A stretch of DNA of 64,000 nt from positions 62,001 to 126,000 of the forward strand of contig CAWBVA010000012.1 of NCBI GenBank assembly GCA_963792125.1, written 5' to 3'. The position numbers and the translations under genes were made by a program. The notes under the pieces were generated by a model. That model saw nothing but the letters and a program-made list of their open reading frames with translations, was not told the origin of the DNA and did not search any database. Positions within the stretch are counted from its first letter, which is position 1; every line of letters begins with the position of its first letter. Shown one piece after another: positions 45,084-54,069 of this stretch. The stretch is from Methanocella_A sp963792125. Its GTDB lineage: Archaea > Halobacteriota > Methanocellia > Methanocellales > Methanocellaceae.

Positions 45084-46292
45084 ATGCAGGTGAAATACCT
45101 CCGGTGCGTGCGTTGTGGCCGCAAGTACCCGAAGGGCGAGATTCGCTACAGGTGCGACTGTGGCGAAAGCCTAGAGATCGTTTACGACTACGACCATGCG
45201 AAGGGCAGGATTTCATGGGACGAGATGCGTGACCGGCCGTTCAGCCACTGGAGATACCGGGAGTTTTACCCGCCGCTGAAGGCGGCCAGCATCGTCACTA
45301 TGGGCGAGGGAGGCACGCCGCTGATACGGTCGCGGAACCTGGAAAAAACGATTTGTCCGGGCGGGGAGCTGTACTTCAAGACCGAGGGGACGAACCCTAC
45401 CGGCTCGTTCAAGGACAGGGGCTCGACCGTCGAGATATCGGAGGCGTATGACTTCTTGTGTGACCACGGCGAGGAGTGCAGGAACGAGATCGTCTGCGCG
45501 TCCACGGGCAACATGGGCGCCAGTGTCGCGGCTTATTGCGCGAGGGCCGGCATCGTCTGTACGATTTATGTGCCACACGATACGCCGCGGATCAAGCTGC
45601 TGCAGATGACTGCCCACGGCGCCATGATTGTGAAAGTGCGCGGCGACTATACGATGGCCATGCTGACGGCCAAGCACGAGTATGAGAAGCACGGCCGGTA
45701 TCTGGCAGGCGACTACCCGTACCGGAGCGAAGGCGAGAAATCAGTCGGGCTGGAGATCATGGACGCCTTCGACAACGACATCGACTACATCGCCTGTCCC
45801 ATCGGCAACGGCACGCTGCTCCACGGCATCTGGAAAGGGCTGAAGGAGCTGAAGACGCTGGGGCTTGCGAAGAAGCTTCCGAAGATCATCGGCGCACAGG
45901 CAGAGGGCTGCAATACAGTGATCAAAGCGTTCGAGAAGGGTACCGACGAGATCATCCCGGTCGAGCCGCCTCGCACTCTGATGGATGCGGTAGCCTGCGG
46001 TGACCCGCTGGACGGGCTATGGGCACTGCATGCTCTTCGGGAGTCAGGCGGCTGGGGCGTGGCGGTATCCGATGCGGAGGGCGCGAGAGTCAGGGACATG
46101 CTGGCTAAGAAAGAGGGCGTTTTCGCCGAACTGTCGGGAGCATTGAGCATGGCGGGCGTGATAAAGGCGTGTGATGCGGGCATCATAGAGAAAGATGCAA
46201 GAGTTGTTGCGGTCGTGACGGGCCATGGCCTGAAGGAGCCTGAGACGTTCGCGGACGAGATGAAGAAGATAGGCGAGATGGGAAAGCAGTAA
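45084..46292 (+). CDS. thrC: Threonine synthase
   Basis: PLP enzyme converting O-phosphohomoserine to threonine. The N-terminal zinc-ribbon-like segment 'CVRCGRKYP' / 'YRCDCGESLE' is typical of archaeal and plant-type ThrC. PLP-binding Lys in 'TNPTGSFKDRGSTVEI'; 'ASTGNMGASVAAYCARAG' binds the phosphate; 'GNGTLLHGIWKGLKEL' follows. 402 aa from ATG 45084. A frame extending back to 44928 only reads through the inverted repeat and is rejected. Intact. Confidence 0.95.
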   Translation: MQVKYLRCVRCGRKYPKGEIRYRCDCGESLEIVYDYDHAKGRISWDEMRDRPFSHWRYREFYPPLKAASIVTMGEGGTPLIRSRNLEKTICPGGELYFKTEGTNPTGSFKDRGSTVEISEAYDFLCDHGEECRNEIVCASTGNMGASVAAYCARAGIVCTIYVPHDTPRIKLLQMTAHGAMIVKVRGDYTMAMLTAKHEYEKHGRYLAGDYPYRSEGEKSVGLEIMDAFDNDIDYIACPIGNGTLLHGIWKGLKELKTLGLAKKLPKIIGAQAEGCNTVIKAFEKGTDEIIPVEPPRTLMDAVACGDPLDGLWALHALRESGGWGVAVSDAEGARVRDMLAKKEGVFAELSGALSMAGVIKACDAGIIEKDARVVAVVTGHGLKEPETFADEMKKIGEMGKQ

Positions 46293-46353
46293 CCTCGTAT
46301 ATGGCTCTCCCATCGTTGAAGGCCGGGACAATATACAGGAAGTATTCTCACTG

Positions 46354-46980
46354 TTATGTCGGCGCCACCGCGACCTGCTGCATGAGATCGCCGTTCTTGA
46401 GCACCATGATTGTCATTGGTTTCCCCTGCGGTATCCCCGCCTTCACTGTGTTGATATCCGCCACAATGCTCTCATCGTACTCGAGGATGGTATCGTTGTC
46501 GGTCGAGCCGTCTGGTTTAGCCCAGTCCATTTGCCTCAGGGTCCAGACGTTATCGTACGTTTTGCCGTCACAAAGGATGCTAATGGTGAGCTTATTGACC
46601 TCCTGGACTGCCGCGCCGGGAGATAGCTTGAACATTACCCGGCTTTCTCCGGTAGACCCCTTCAGGAAGGCACTTATGAGGAACGGGCCATCGTTACTGT
46701 AGACCTGACCGGTGGTTGGCGAAGGCAGCGGTGTCGCAGTCGGGACCGGCGTCACTGTGGGAACATCCGAAGGCTCCGGCGTGACGGTCGGCACGGGCGT
46801 CGCGTTGCCGGGGCCTTTGTTGCCCAGGGCGGTGATAGCGATGGCGGCCAGTGCGATCAGGATAACTATGAACAGCCCTATGCTGACACCGATAAGCAGG
46901 AGTTTCTTGCGGTCCGGCCCTTTCGTGCCTGAAAGGGAAGGATGATGACCCGGTTGACGATTCGACAGTGGCGTCTTCAT
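46354..46980 (-). CDS. Membrane-anchored secreted protein, CDGKTY family copy 1
   Basis: A 208-aa protein. A basic N-terminus precedes one TM helix ('LLLIGVSIGLFIVILIALAA'), then a Pro/Thr-rich linker ('PVPTVTPEPSDVPTVTPVPT') and an extracellular domain with 'LTISILCDGKTYDNVWTLRQ' and 'GIPQGKPMTIMVLKNGDLMQ'. The second half is paralogous to the gene at 48957-49488 (shared CDGKTY, DTxxEY/F, GIPQ, QQVxVxPT/S). The fold resembles pilin-like or DUF4352-like exported domains, but no family is certain. It is last in the minus-strand row after the propeller gene. Confidence 0.65.
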   Translation of the reverse strand: MKTPLSNRQPGHHPSLSGTKGPDRKKLLLIGVSIGLFIVILIALAAIAITALGNKGPGNATPVPTVTPEPSDVPTVTPVPTATPLPSPTTGQVYSNDGPFLISAFLKGSTGESRVMFKLSPGAAVQEVNKLTISILCDGKTYDNVWTLRQMDWAKPDGSTDNDTILEYDESIVADINTVKAGIPQGKPMTIMVLKNGDLMQQVAVAPT

Positions 46981-47065
46981 GATCGTATGAATGCCCTTCG
47001 TGTTTTAAGTCTTTCTCTCACAATAGGTTAACAAGAGTCTGGCTGCAAATACACAAGCAGAAAAA

Positions 47066-48148
47066 TCAGTTCCGCCTGACTCTGCGGAGGTACAAGAAAA
47101 TGCCGGCAAGGCAAAGGCCGGTGAGAGCGATGACAGACTTATAGCCCGGTATGCTCTGCCGCGGCATTATCCTGTCTCCCAGAGACGGCTGTGTCGTCGT
47201 GTCGGCGGTGATGACATTGTCCCACAGGACGCCTCTGCCGTCGACGTTTTCTGTCGCGTTCTCGCCGTACCGGTACCTGTCGGCGTCGAACCAGACGACC
47301 CGCTGGTTTTGCAGGTCGCTGACGTATACCCTGCCGTTCCCGTCGGTGGCGACGCCGAACGGGGTGGAAAATCTGGCCGGACCGCAGCCATCCCATCTTG
47401 CCATGACAGTGCCGTTATCCGCCAGCTTATAGACGCAACCGTAGGTCGATTCGGTGACATACAGGTATCCATCTTCGCCCGCCGCCACGTCTACCAGCCA
47501 GTTGCCAGTGCCTTTATCCTTGCCCGCAGGCGTAATCGTGCCCCTTCCGCCATCCGGGTAAATTGCACCGATGTAGCCGCTGTTGTTGGCTATGTAGATG
47601 GTACCGTTCCCGCTGACCGACATTTTGAACGGCCGGTCCATCGGCACGGGCGGACGGCCTTCGATAATATCCATCACCGTCCCGTCGGGGCTTACTTTCA
47701 GAATACAGCCGCTGACACTGATGGCAGGATTTTCCGAATAGTTAAAGTCGCTGATATAAACCGTCCCGTTACGATCGATCGCGATATAGTTGAGGAATCG
47801 GTTTGGACGGTCCTCGCGCCAGAATATGACGGAACTGCCGTTCTTATCTGTCCGCTCCACGTAATTTCGCCTGATGCTGGACAAATAGAGGCTGCTGTTG
47901 CCGTTAATGGCTATGTCGCCGTAATCGTTTGCAGTGTACGAAATAATCTCTGTGCCACCGGGTGCATAGACGTATACGCCTGCTTTGACGGTGCCGCCTA
48001 TAGCCATCATGATATAGACGTTGCCGCTGCCGTCGACCGCGACCTCCATAGGCTGGTAACGCGGGGTGTCTGCGAGGGACGGCAGAGAGAAAAGAGTGAC
48101 CATCAACGCTATAAGCGTTAATATCAATAGTACGTCGGACCGTCTCAT
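47066..48148 (-). CDS. Exported NHL/SMP-like beta-propeller with C-terminal anchor
   Basis: A 360-aa protein. Signal peptide 'LLILTLIALMVTLFSLPSLA', then about six propeller blades, each like 'VAVDGSGNVYIMMA', 'IAIDRNGTVYISDF', 'MSVSGNGTIYIANN', 'VAAGEDGYLYVTES' and 'VATDGNGRVYVSDL'. A C-terminal helix 'IPGYKSVIALTGLCLAGIFL' plus 'YLRRVRRN' anchors it, with the propeller outside; this end also recalls PGF-CTERM-type sorting tails. It follows the HTH gene 48299-48850 by 150 bp on the same strand. It probably senses or binds a ligand at the cell surface. Confidence 0.8.
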   Translation of the reverse strand: MRRSDVLLILTLIALMVTLFSLPSLADTPRYQPMEVAVDGSGNVYIMMAIGGTVKAGVYVYAPGGTEIISYTANDYGDIAINGNSSLYLSSIRRNYVERTDKNGSSVIFWREDRPNRFLNYIAIDRNGTVYISDFNYSENPAISVSGCILKVSPDGTVMDIIEGRPPVPMDRPFKMSVSGNGTIYIANNSGYIGAIYPDGGRGTITPAGKDKGTGNWLVDVAAGEDGYLYVTESTYGCVYKLADNGTVMARWDGCGPARFSTPFGVATDGNGRVYVSDLQNQRVVWFDADRYRYGENATENVDGRGVLWDNVITADTTTQPSLGDRIMPRQSIPGYKSVIALTGLCLAGIFLYLRRVRRN

Positions 48149-48298
48149 GATACCTGCCCTGACCCCACAGAGATATGAGCAGGCTGTTTTATGCCTCTTT
48201 CGGTCATGAATGCCCCGGGTCGCCTTGCATACGCAGCAAATACTCGACGTTTATGAGGTAATCGAAAAGATGTCATTTTACAATACTATCAGCATCGT

Positions 48299-48850
48299 TT
48301 AAACGTGCTGCCGGAGCAGCTCCATGGCCTTATTGACATGCTCCCGGTGCTCGTCTTTAATGGTATAGCCATACCCACGATCGTTACCCGGTACCTGCTC
48401 GATGAGGCCCCGGCGGGCCAGCAAAGTGATGTCCCGGTGAGCAGCCGTCGTGGACACATTCAGCTTCTCCGCCAGCTCCGGCCCCGACAGCCCGGGCTTT
48501 TCGGCGATGGCGTGCAGCGTCTTCCGCAGCGGATCCCGGCGCATCAGCGACAGCAGCGTCTGCTCCTCTTTCGAGTACGTCCCGGCGTTGGTAAAGTAGC
48601 GGAGGTACTTATTGTCGGCTTTGTAGGTCACGACCCTGTGATTCATGGTAAGGATGAACAGGTGGTAGCGTATCGTGCCGATGTTGACGCGCAGGCCCTT
48701 TGCGATGTCAGTGGCTGTGGCGCCGGGGTTGTCGACGATGTATTGCAGCACGGTATTGCGGTTCTCGTTCTTGTTCAGTCGGCTTTTCGCCCGGGCGACT
48801 GCGCCTACCATGAAGAACCGCAGGAACATGTAGGCGAGGGCGGAGATCAT
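48299..48850 (-). CDS. Membrane-linked double winged-helix regulator (split form)
   Basis: A 183-aa protein. A short N-terminal hydrophobic helix 'ALAYMFLRFFMVGAVARAKS' is followed by wHTH 1 ('NRNTVLQYIVDNPGATATDI', 'GTIRYHLFILTMNHRV') and wHTH 2 ('KPGLSGPELAEKLNVSTTAA', 'RRGLIEQVPGNDRG'). It aligns along its full length with the C-terminal part of the fusion gene at 50014-52395. In-frame codons just upstream of ATG 48850 still read L-A-A-G-I-A, matching the fusion, and are preceded by a TAA (48869-48871). It therefore looks like a detached regulator half. Confidence 0.8.
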   Translation of the reverse strand: MISALAYMFLRFFMVGAVARAKSRLNKNENRNTVLQYIVDNPGATATDIAKGLRVNIGTIRYHLFILTMNHRVVTYKADNKYLRYFTNAGTYSKEEQTLLSLMRRDPLRKTLHAIAEKPGLSGPELAEKLNVSTTAAHRDITLLARRGLIEQVPGNDRGYGYTIKDEHREHVNKAMELLRQHV

Positions 48851-48880
48851 GGCGATCCCGGCCGCTAATTACAGTGTAAT

Positions 48881-48905
48881 AAAAAAAGGGGGGCCTTGCG
48901 GCCCC
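48881..48905 (-). terminator. Hairpin plus T-run terminator upstream of the HTH gene
   Basis: On the minus strand GGGGCC-GCAA-GGCCCC is followed by CC and TTTTTTT. It ends the transcript of the 48957-49488 gene, 31-55 bp before the HTH start. Confidence 0.75.
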
Positions 48906-48956
48906 TTGCACTTTACCTGTGTGGTGGATAGTAGGCTGGCTCTTTACTTATAGCAA

Positions 48957-49488
48957 TTACGACGGCGTCACAGTCACTTGCTGTAACTCCGCGTTGTCCT
49001 GGAGGATTTTAATCGTTATGGGCCTGTCCTGCGGGATGCCGTGCGCAGCAGTGTCGATCTGCGGGGAGAGCGCCTCGCCGAACTCGATCAGCGTGTCCGA
49101 GTCCGAGCCGGTCCAGTCAGAGGCCACGGGGCTCCACACTTTGCGATAGGTCTTGCCGTCGCACACGATGTCCATGGTAAGCTTACTCGTGTCAATCGGC
49201 GTAGCATCCTTATTCAGCATGATAGTGACAAGGCACATGCCGCTGGTCCGGTTCAGGTACCCGCCCACGTAGATCGGGCTGGCCACAATAGTGCCCGGAC
49301 TGGTGGTAGGCGTTGCCCCGGTCGTGGCGCCTGGCGCCGGGGATACGCTGCTGCCCGACGGGGACGGGCGAAGGTTCTGCCGACAGTGTTCCATTAAAGA
49401 GGTTGAAGGCGACCGCCGCGATGGCTACCACGATGACGGCCACCACGATGACGCCAATAGCAATGGTAAGGGATTTCTTGAGGTCCAT
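48957..49488 (-). CDS. Membrane-anchored secreted protein, CDGKTY family copy 2, frameshifted
   Basis: One N-terminal TM helix ('IAIGVIVVAVIVVAIAAVAF') precedes a Pro/Ser/Thr linker and an extracellular domain with 'LTMDIVCDGKTYRKVWSPVA' and 'GIPQDRPITIKILQDNAELQ'. The frame moves by one near 49355, inside the linker ('PSPVPVG' to 'SVSPAPGATTG'). The joined protein is about 177 aa. It is a paralogue of 46354-46980. The two copies bracket the HTH and propeller genes, which suggests a working link. It has its own terminator (48881-48905). Confidence 0.65.
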
Positions 49489-49757
49489 TTCGTTTCACAC
49501 CCACAGGCCGAAAGAAAATAAACGGCCGGTATCTTTCTTATGATATTTCGATAGACCTCCTGGTTATTAGGCTTTCTCTCATGAAATGTTAATTAATAGC
49601 AGCTGGTTTTCGTGGTGGCTTCGGGGGAACTTTTGCAAAAAGGTTCCGCCCTGATTCCAGAAGTTTTTGAAAGGCTGTTGGAAAACCTTTTCACAAAAGG
49701 CCCCCCTGACTCGCGAAGTACCGGAGGCCTAGGTAGGAGACCTGAAGGCCAAGTTAT

Positions 49758-49816
49758 GCGATAGTTTTTGAGGGGCGCACGGGGAACTTTTTACCAAAAA
49801 GTTCCCCTGACACATG
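49758..49816 (-). repeat. Dispersed GGGGAACTTTTT hairpin element, copy 2
   Basis: The reverse complement matches 39420-39476 over nearly its full length, including the flank GTGCGCCCCTCAAAAACTATCGC. The internal stem GGGGAACTTTTT/AAAAAGTTCCCC is conserved. Confidence 0.85.
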
Positions 49817-49972
49817 CCAGGATAATAAGAAACAAAGGCCACAAAGGGCACGGAGGATGATGGGTGCAACTGGCTTAATGACGTGAACAGGTTACCAGGC
49901 GGCTGTGGTCGCCATATCCTTCGTCTACATACCCGCAATAACATTTGCAGGCTTTTGCGATTGTGACATAAG

Positions 49973-49982
49973 GTATATTTAA
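49973..49982 (+). promoter_or_regulatory. TATA box of the propeller-HTH gene
   Basis: GGTATATTTAAA, about 30-40 bp before the candidate starts at 50009-50043; transcription would start near 50003. Confidence 0.55.
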
Positions 49983-50013
49983 AGCGCATAGCTATGCTTT
50001 GAACGGTGATGCG

Positions 50014-52395
50014 ATGGACAGGGGAAGGATGTTCGAGGCGACATGGTGTTGCTCATGCTCGTCCTGTGTGCATTACTTTATGCAGGGGTGACAAGCGGCA
50101 GTGTGCCTGCAGCGAAGGAGCAGTGGAACATTTCCACCATCAGCCCGACAGCGTATACCTATGCCAGCGACGACGGGCGGCTTTTCATCTTCGACGGCAA
50201 CGACGTATATGCCATCAGGGACGGGGCGCTGCAATGGCAGTACACCGTGCCGGCCGGATGGTCGGTCATCAACCTGTTCTACGACATCGACTGGGACCCG
50301 TATATCCGGCAGTATTATAAAGGCCCGGTCTTCGAGTCGGCAGGAGACACACTATACCTGTACGCCATGCCCGACCCGTACGTCACCGGCCCGTGGTTCG
50401 AAGACAGTATAAGGAAGTCCTGGGACGGCAGCTACAATGACTCTAAGTCAGACGAGAAACTGATGGCCATCTCAGATGGCAAACTCCTCTGGGAGCAGCA
50501 GCTGCCCAAAGGCACGCACGAGTATGACGCATTCGGGGGTACCAGCTATGATAACATTGGCATTACCGCTGTCGGCGACAGGCTTTACCTGTATCATCCA
50601 AATAACCTGACAGTCATGCAGGCAGATGATATATGAGCTGTGGTCGATCGGTGACGTGTCCTGTCCGCCTGCAGTGGACGAGGAAGGTAACGTCTACGTG
50701 GTAAAAGGCATCCCGATCCCGGACGATGAGACCTACCGGGGCGCTTACCCTGATTACTTGCCATACCCAGGGTACATGGTGCCGTCCGGCGTGGTCGAGG
50801 CGTACTACCCGAACGGCTCACTCAACTGGCGTGAGGATATCGGAGAGCCTGCCCGGCGACCGGTGATCGACCCCTGCATAAGCCGCAGACGCCAGACGCT
50901 GCCGCTGTATAATGACGGCTTGCTCTACGTGCCGCTCTCCAACGGAGTAGCAGCGCTGGGCCGGAACGGCAGCATCCTATGGGAGCGCCAGTTCAACAGC
51001 AGCGTCATGCCGTACGACAAAATGCCCTTCGACACGGAAGGCAACATTTACCTTGCGGACGACGTTTCCGGCTACCATACAGTCTATCCGCCGGGCGATA
51101 CGTCGAAATATTTCCACGACTACCACCCGCCGACCAACCGTAAGATATACGCAATCGGGCCGGATGGCACGTATACTTCGATCAACGAGAGCCATAAGGG
51201 CTTGCTGCCGGTAGCTGCGTCCGACGGCATCGCCTACTATGTGACCTCGGCACTGTATGACCCGGACCGGTCGTCGCTGGACGACCTGTTGACATGGACG
51301 ATCACAGCCGTCGACCTGAACAAGGGAGACACACTCTGGTCCTGCCACCTGGACCCGGGAAAGGCCAGCCAGGCGATGGTCAACGAATCCAACATCGGCT
51401 GGATATTCTACGACAACACGACGCAGGTCAAGGCCAAAGGCGTACTACGACTGGCACCCCACGGCATGGCGAGACCAGTCGCTACGGCTAAAGGTCTGCG
51501 GGGACGCTACACAAATAGAGGCGCTGCCCCGCGGCAATACCATTTATATCAGCTACTATAGCCTCAACTACGAGTACCCGACGAACTACGAGACCATGGG
51601 GCCGATATGGCTGCAGCGTTATCCGGGCGATCTCGAAATGATCGACGTCACCGGACGGCCATACTTCGCGATCATTAACCGGTCGCGCTGCGCCTACGCG
51701 TCGGGCATCCTGGCCCTCGGGAACGATGGCCGGCTGCTCTGGCAGACACCGACCGGCTCCTACGTGACCGGCATGGCGGCCAACAACAGTACGATCTTTT
51801 ACGGTACGAAGAACGGCGGCCTTGCCGCGATGGACCGCAACATCGCCGCAGGTTTTGCTATCCTGGCGGCTGCCTACGTGTTCATGCGATTTCTTCCTCT
51901 TCGGCACCGTGTCAAGGGCCCGGAGCAGGCTGGAACAGAACGAGAACCGCAACGCGGTCCTGCGACTGATAAAGGAACGACCCGGCAGCACCATGCGGGA
52001 GATTATCTCGGGAGCTGGACATGAACCTGGGCACCATGCGGTACCACCTCCTCATCCTCGCCATCAACCACAAGATCAAGGAGCACCGGGATGGAAAGTA
52101 CGTCCGCTACTTCGCCGGCACGAGCACCTATACAAGCGAAGAGCTCGAGATCATATCGCTGCTGCGACGCGAGCCGGTCCGGAGACTGATGGCCACCATC
52201 CGGGGGAAGCCCGGGATCTCGAACGGGGAGCTTGCGGAAGCCCTGGGATTGTCTGAGGCCGCCATAAGCAACTACATGCGGGAACTTTCAGGAAAAGGCT
52301 TCGTGGACAAAGAACCGACGAAAGACGGTCACGTCGCGTACTTCATCAAGAGGGAACGTGCTGAAAAAATTATCAGTTCAATGGATCGCTCATGA
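50014..52395 (+). CDS. PQQ-like propeller / TM / double winged-helix fusion regulator, frameshifted
   Basis: About 790 aa after joining. An N-terminal hydrophobic segment ('VLLMLVLCALLYAG') is followed by an extracytoplasmic PQQ-like propeller of about 570 residues with repeats such as 'AISDGKLLWEQQL', 'VDEEGNVYVV', 'ALGRNGSILWERQF', 'TEGNIYLADD', 'LNKGDTLWSCHL' and 'NDGRLLWQTP'. One TM helix ('IAAGFAILAAAYVFMRFF') leads to two cytoplasmic wHTH domains ('LRLIKERPGSTMREI', 'MNLGTMRYHLLILAINHKIK', 'GELAEALGLSEAAISNYMRE'). Frame shifts lie near 50630, 51440, 51890 (extra T in a T-run) and 52005. The start is uncertain (ATG 50014 or 50043). It is a one-component membrane sensor-regulator. Confidence 0.75.
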
Positions 52396-52436
52396 ATGTG
52401 CGGCTGCATCGCCCACGTCGGTCGCGCAACGAGCGC

Positions 52437-53096
52437 TTACGGTTTTTTAATTTGAGTCCGATCACCCATGGCTAACATATCCGGCCGGACCTTCTTGATA
52501 TAAGCGACGATGTACCCGGTGACGAACGCTTCCACGACGGCCATGGCGATGTTGGCTGCCGCGAGGACTGAAAGCTCGGAAAGCACCACGGATTCCTTGC
52601 CCTGTATGCCGGAGACGAGGATGATGACCATCATGGCGACGTTGCCGAGAAACAGCGCCAGGAACGCGGCGATGCCCGCGGTATACATAGTTTGGATTTT
52701 CGTGGATGTGCTAAGCCACCAGTAGACTAAAAACGCGGCGATGACCTCGACCATGTTAATGAGCAGGTTAGCTCCGATGATGGTCCAGCCTTCGTGGCCG
52801 ATAGCGGCGGAGAAGATGTTGACGATCAAAAAGATGATGCCGCCGATCGCCGGGCCGGCGATGATGCCCACCAGCGGCGTGAGGCTCAGGTGAACGCCCA
52901 GCACCGGTATCTCGATCTGGAACACGGCAAAGGCTGCTGCCGTGAGCAGCCCTGCCAGCGTGATCAGCCGGTTGTCGGCCTTTCTCACGTTCCTGAGCCA
53001 GTAGAGGCAGATTACGATGACGGCAAGTGCTACGATCGACCATGCGACGGCCCAGAACAGGGTGAATGATCCGTCCTCGAGATGTATATGTGCCAT
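52437..53096 (-). CDS. cbiM: CbiM-type substrate component of Ni/Co transporter
   Basis: A 219-aa protein with about six helices. The N-terminus 'MAHIHLEDGSF' matches the CbiM/NikM start, where the N-terminal His chelates the metal. 'LLTAAAFAVFQIEIPVLGVH', 'PAIGGIIFLIVNIFSAAIGH' and 'GHEGWTIIGANLLINM' are CbiM-like. It is the core of an ECF-type cobalt or nickel importer with CbiO and CbiQ encoded just upstream on the same strand (51-bp gap). No separate CbiN/NikL is seen. Ni is likely in a methanogen-like host (inference). Confidence 0.9.
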   Translation of the reverse strand: MAHIHLEDGSFTLFWAVAWSIVALAVIVICLYWLRNVRKADNRLITLAGLLTAAAFAVFQIEIPVLGVHLSLTPLVGIIAGPAIGGIIFLIVNIFSAAIGHEGWTIIGANLLINMVEVIAAFLVYWWLSTSTKIQTMYTAGIAAFLALFLGNVAMMVIILVSGIQGKESVVLSELSVLAAANIAMAVVEAFVTGYIVAYIKKVRPDMLAMGDRTQIKKP

Positions 53097-53147
53097 GTTA
53101 ATCCATTCCTTTGAGTAAATACCAAGTTTGCAGTTCAGTATACCGGT

Positions 53148-54065
53148 TTATCCTTTCCGATGCTCGGGGTCGGCCATATGGCCCGCCCATTGAGTCAGCT
53201 GTTCGATCGTAATGGGCCTCTGGACTACGGGAGCACCGATCTGCGCGCATAAAGCCTCGTAGATCGCAGCGATACGGGGCTTCTTCAGGCCTGCTTCCGC
53301 GAGCAGTGCGTCGTCGTAGAAGACTTCCTGCGAGCAGCCCTCGGCGATGATGGAGCCGGCCTTCACCACACAGACGCGGTCGCACAGCCGGGCGGCCATA
53401 TCCAGGTCGTGGGTGGCAATGACGATGCTGATGCCGTATTTTTCCTTCAGGTCGCGGATGATCCGTTCCACAACCTCTGCATGCAGCGGGTCCAGGTCTG
53501 AGGTCGGCTCGTCCATGGCGATGACCTTAGGCCGCATGGCGAGGATGCCCGCGATGCATACCAGTCGCTGCTGGCCTCCCGACAGATAGGCTGGAAGCTT
53601 CTGCGCGAGATCGGCAGCGCCAACGGCATCGAGCGCTTCGAGCGCGGCACGGCGGGCGTCCGCAGCGCTCATTCCCATGTTCAGCGGCCCGAACATCACG
53701 TCATCCAGTACCGTAGGTGCAAACAGCTGGTCCTCGGACCGCTGGAACACTACGCCCACGTCCTTCCAGATCATTTTCCTGACCTGGCCGTCAATGTCCC
53801 GGCCCATGACGGAGACACTGCCCTTCGATGGCTCAAGCAGACCGTTCAGGTGCTCGATCAGCGTTGACTTGCCGGAGCCGTTGGGCCCCACCAGCGCGAC
53901 GATCTCGTGCTCCAGCACCCGGAAGCACATATTGTGTATCCCCACGCTGCCGTCGGGATATACGTGGCTGGCACAGTCGACATGGATCAGTTCCCTGCCG
54001 GTGTGGTCGCACACAGTGGTGTGCGCGCATACCAGCTTTTGTTCCGCATACCTTTGTAGTGTCAT
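53148..54065 (-). CDS. cbiO: CbiO-type ATPase of Ni/Co ECF transporter
   Basis: A 305-aa ABC ATPase. Walker A 'ALVGPNGSGKSTLIEHL', Q-loop 'DVGVVFQRSEDQLFAPTV' (the SxDQLF pattern is typical of ECF ATPases), signature 'YLSGGQQRLVCIAGIL', Walker B 'VIAMDEPTSDLD' and H-loop 'VIATHDLDMAAR'. There is a C-terminal extension of about 60 residues. It powers CbiM/CbiQ. ATG 54065 lies 4 bp after the cbiQ stop, so the genes are coupled. Confidence 0.95.
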   Translation of the reverse strand: MTLQRYAEQKLVCAHTTVCDHTGRELIHVDCASHVYPDGSVGIHNMCFRVLEHEIVALVGPNGSGKSTLIEHLNGLLEPSKGSVSVMGRDIDGQVRKMIWKDVGVVFQRSEDQLFAPTVLDDVMFGPLNMGMSAADARRAALEALDAVGAADLAQKLPAYLSGGQQRLVCIAGILAMRPKVIAMDEPTSDLDPLHAEVVERIIRDLKEKYGISIVIATHDLDMAARLCDRVCVVKAGSIIAEGCSQEVFYDDALLAEAGLKKPRIAAIYEALCAQIGAPVVQRPITIEQLTQWAGHMADPEHRKG

Positions 54066-54069
54066 GGTT

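Larger units (their letters stand above)
49489..50008. other. 520-bp intergenic region with hairpin repeats
   Basis: No gene seen. It contains a degenerate hairpin repeat (GGGGGAACTTTTGCAAAAAGGTTCC, then a TTTTTGAAAGG...CCTTTTCACAAAAGG stem) at about 49625-49720, the second copy of the 57-bp element at 49758-49816, and the promoter of the propeller-HTH gene at its right end. Confidence 0.65.
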
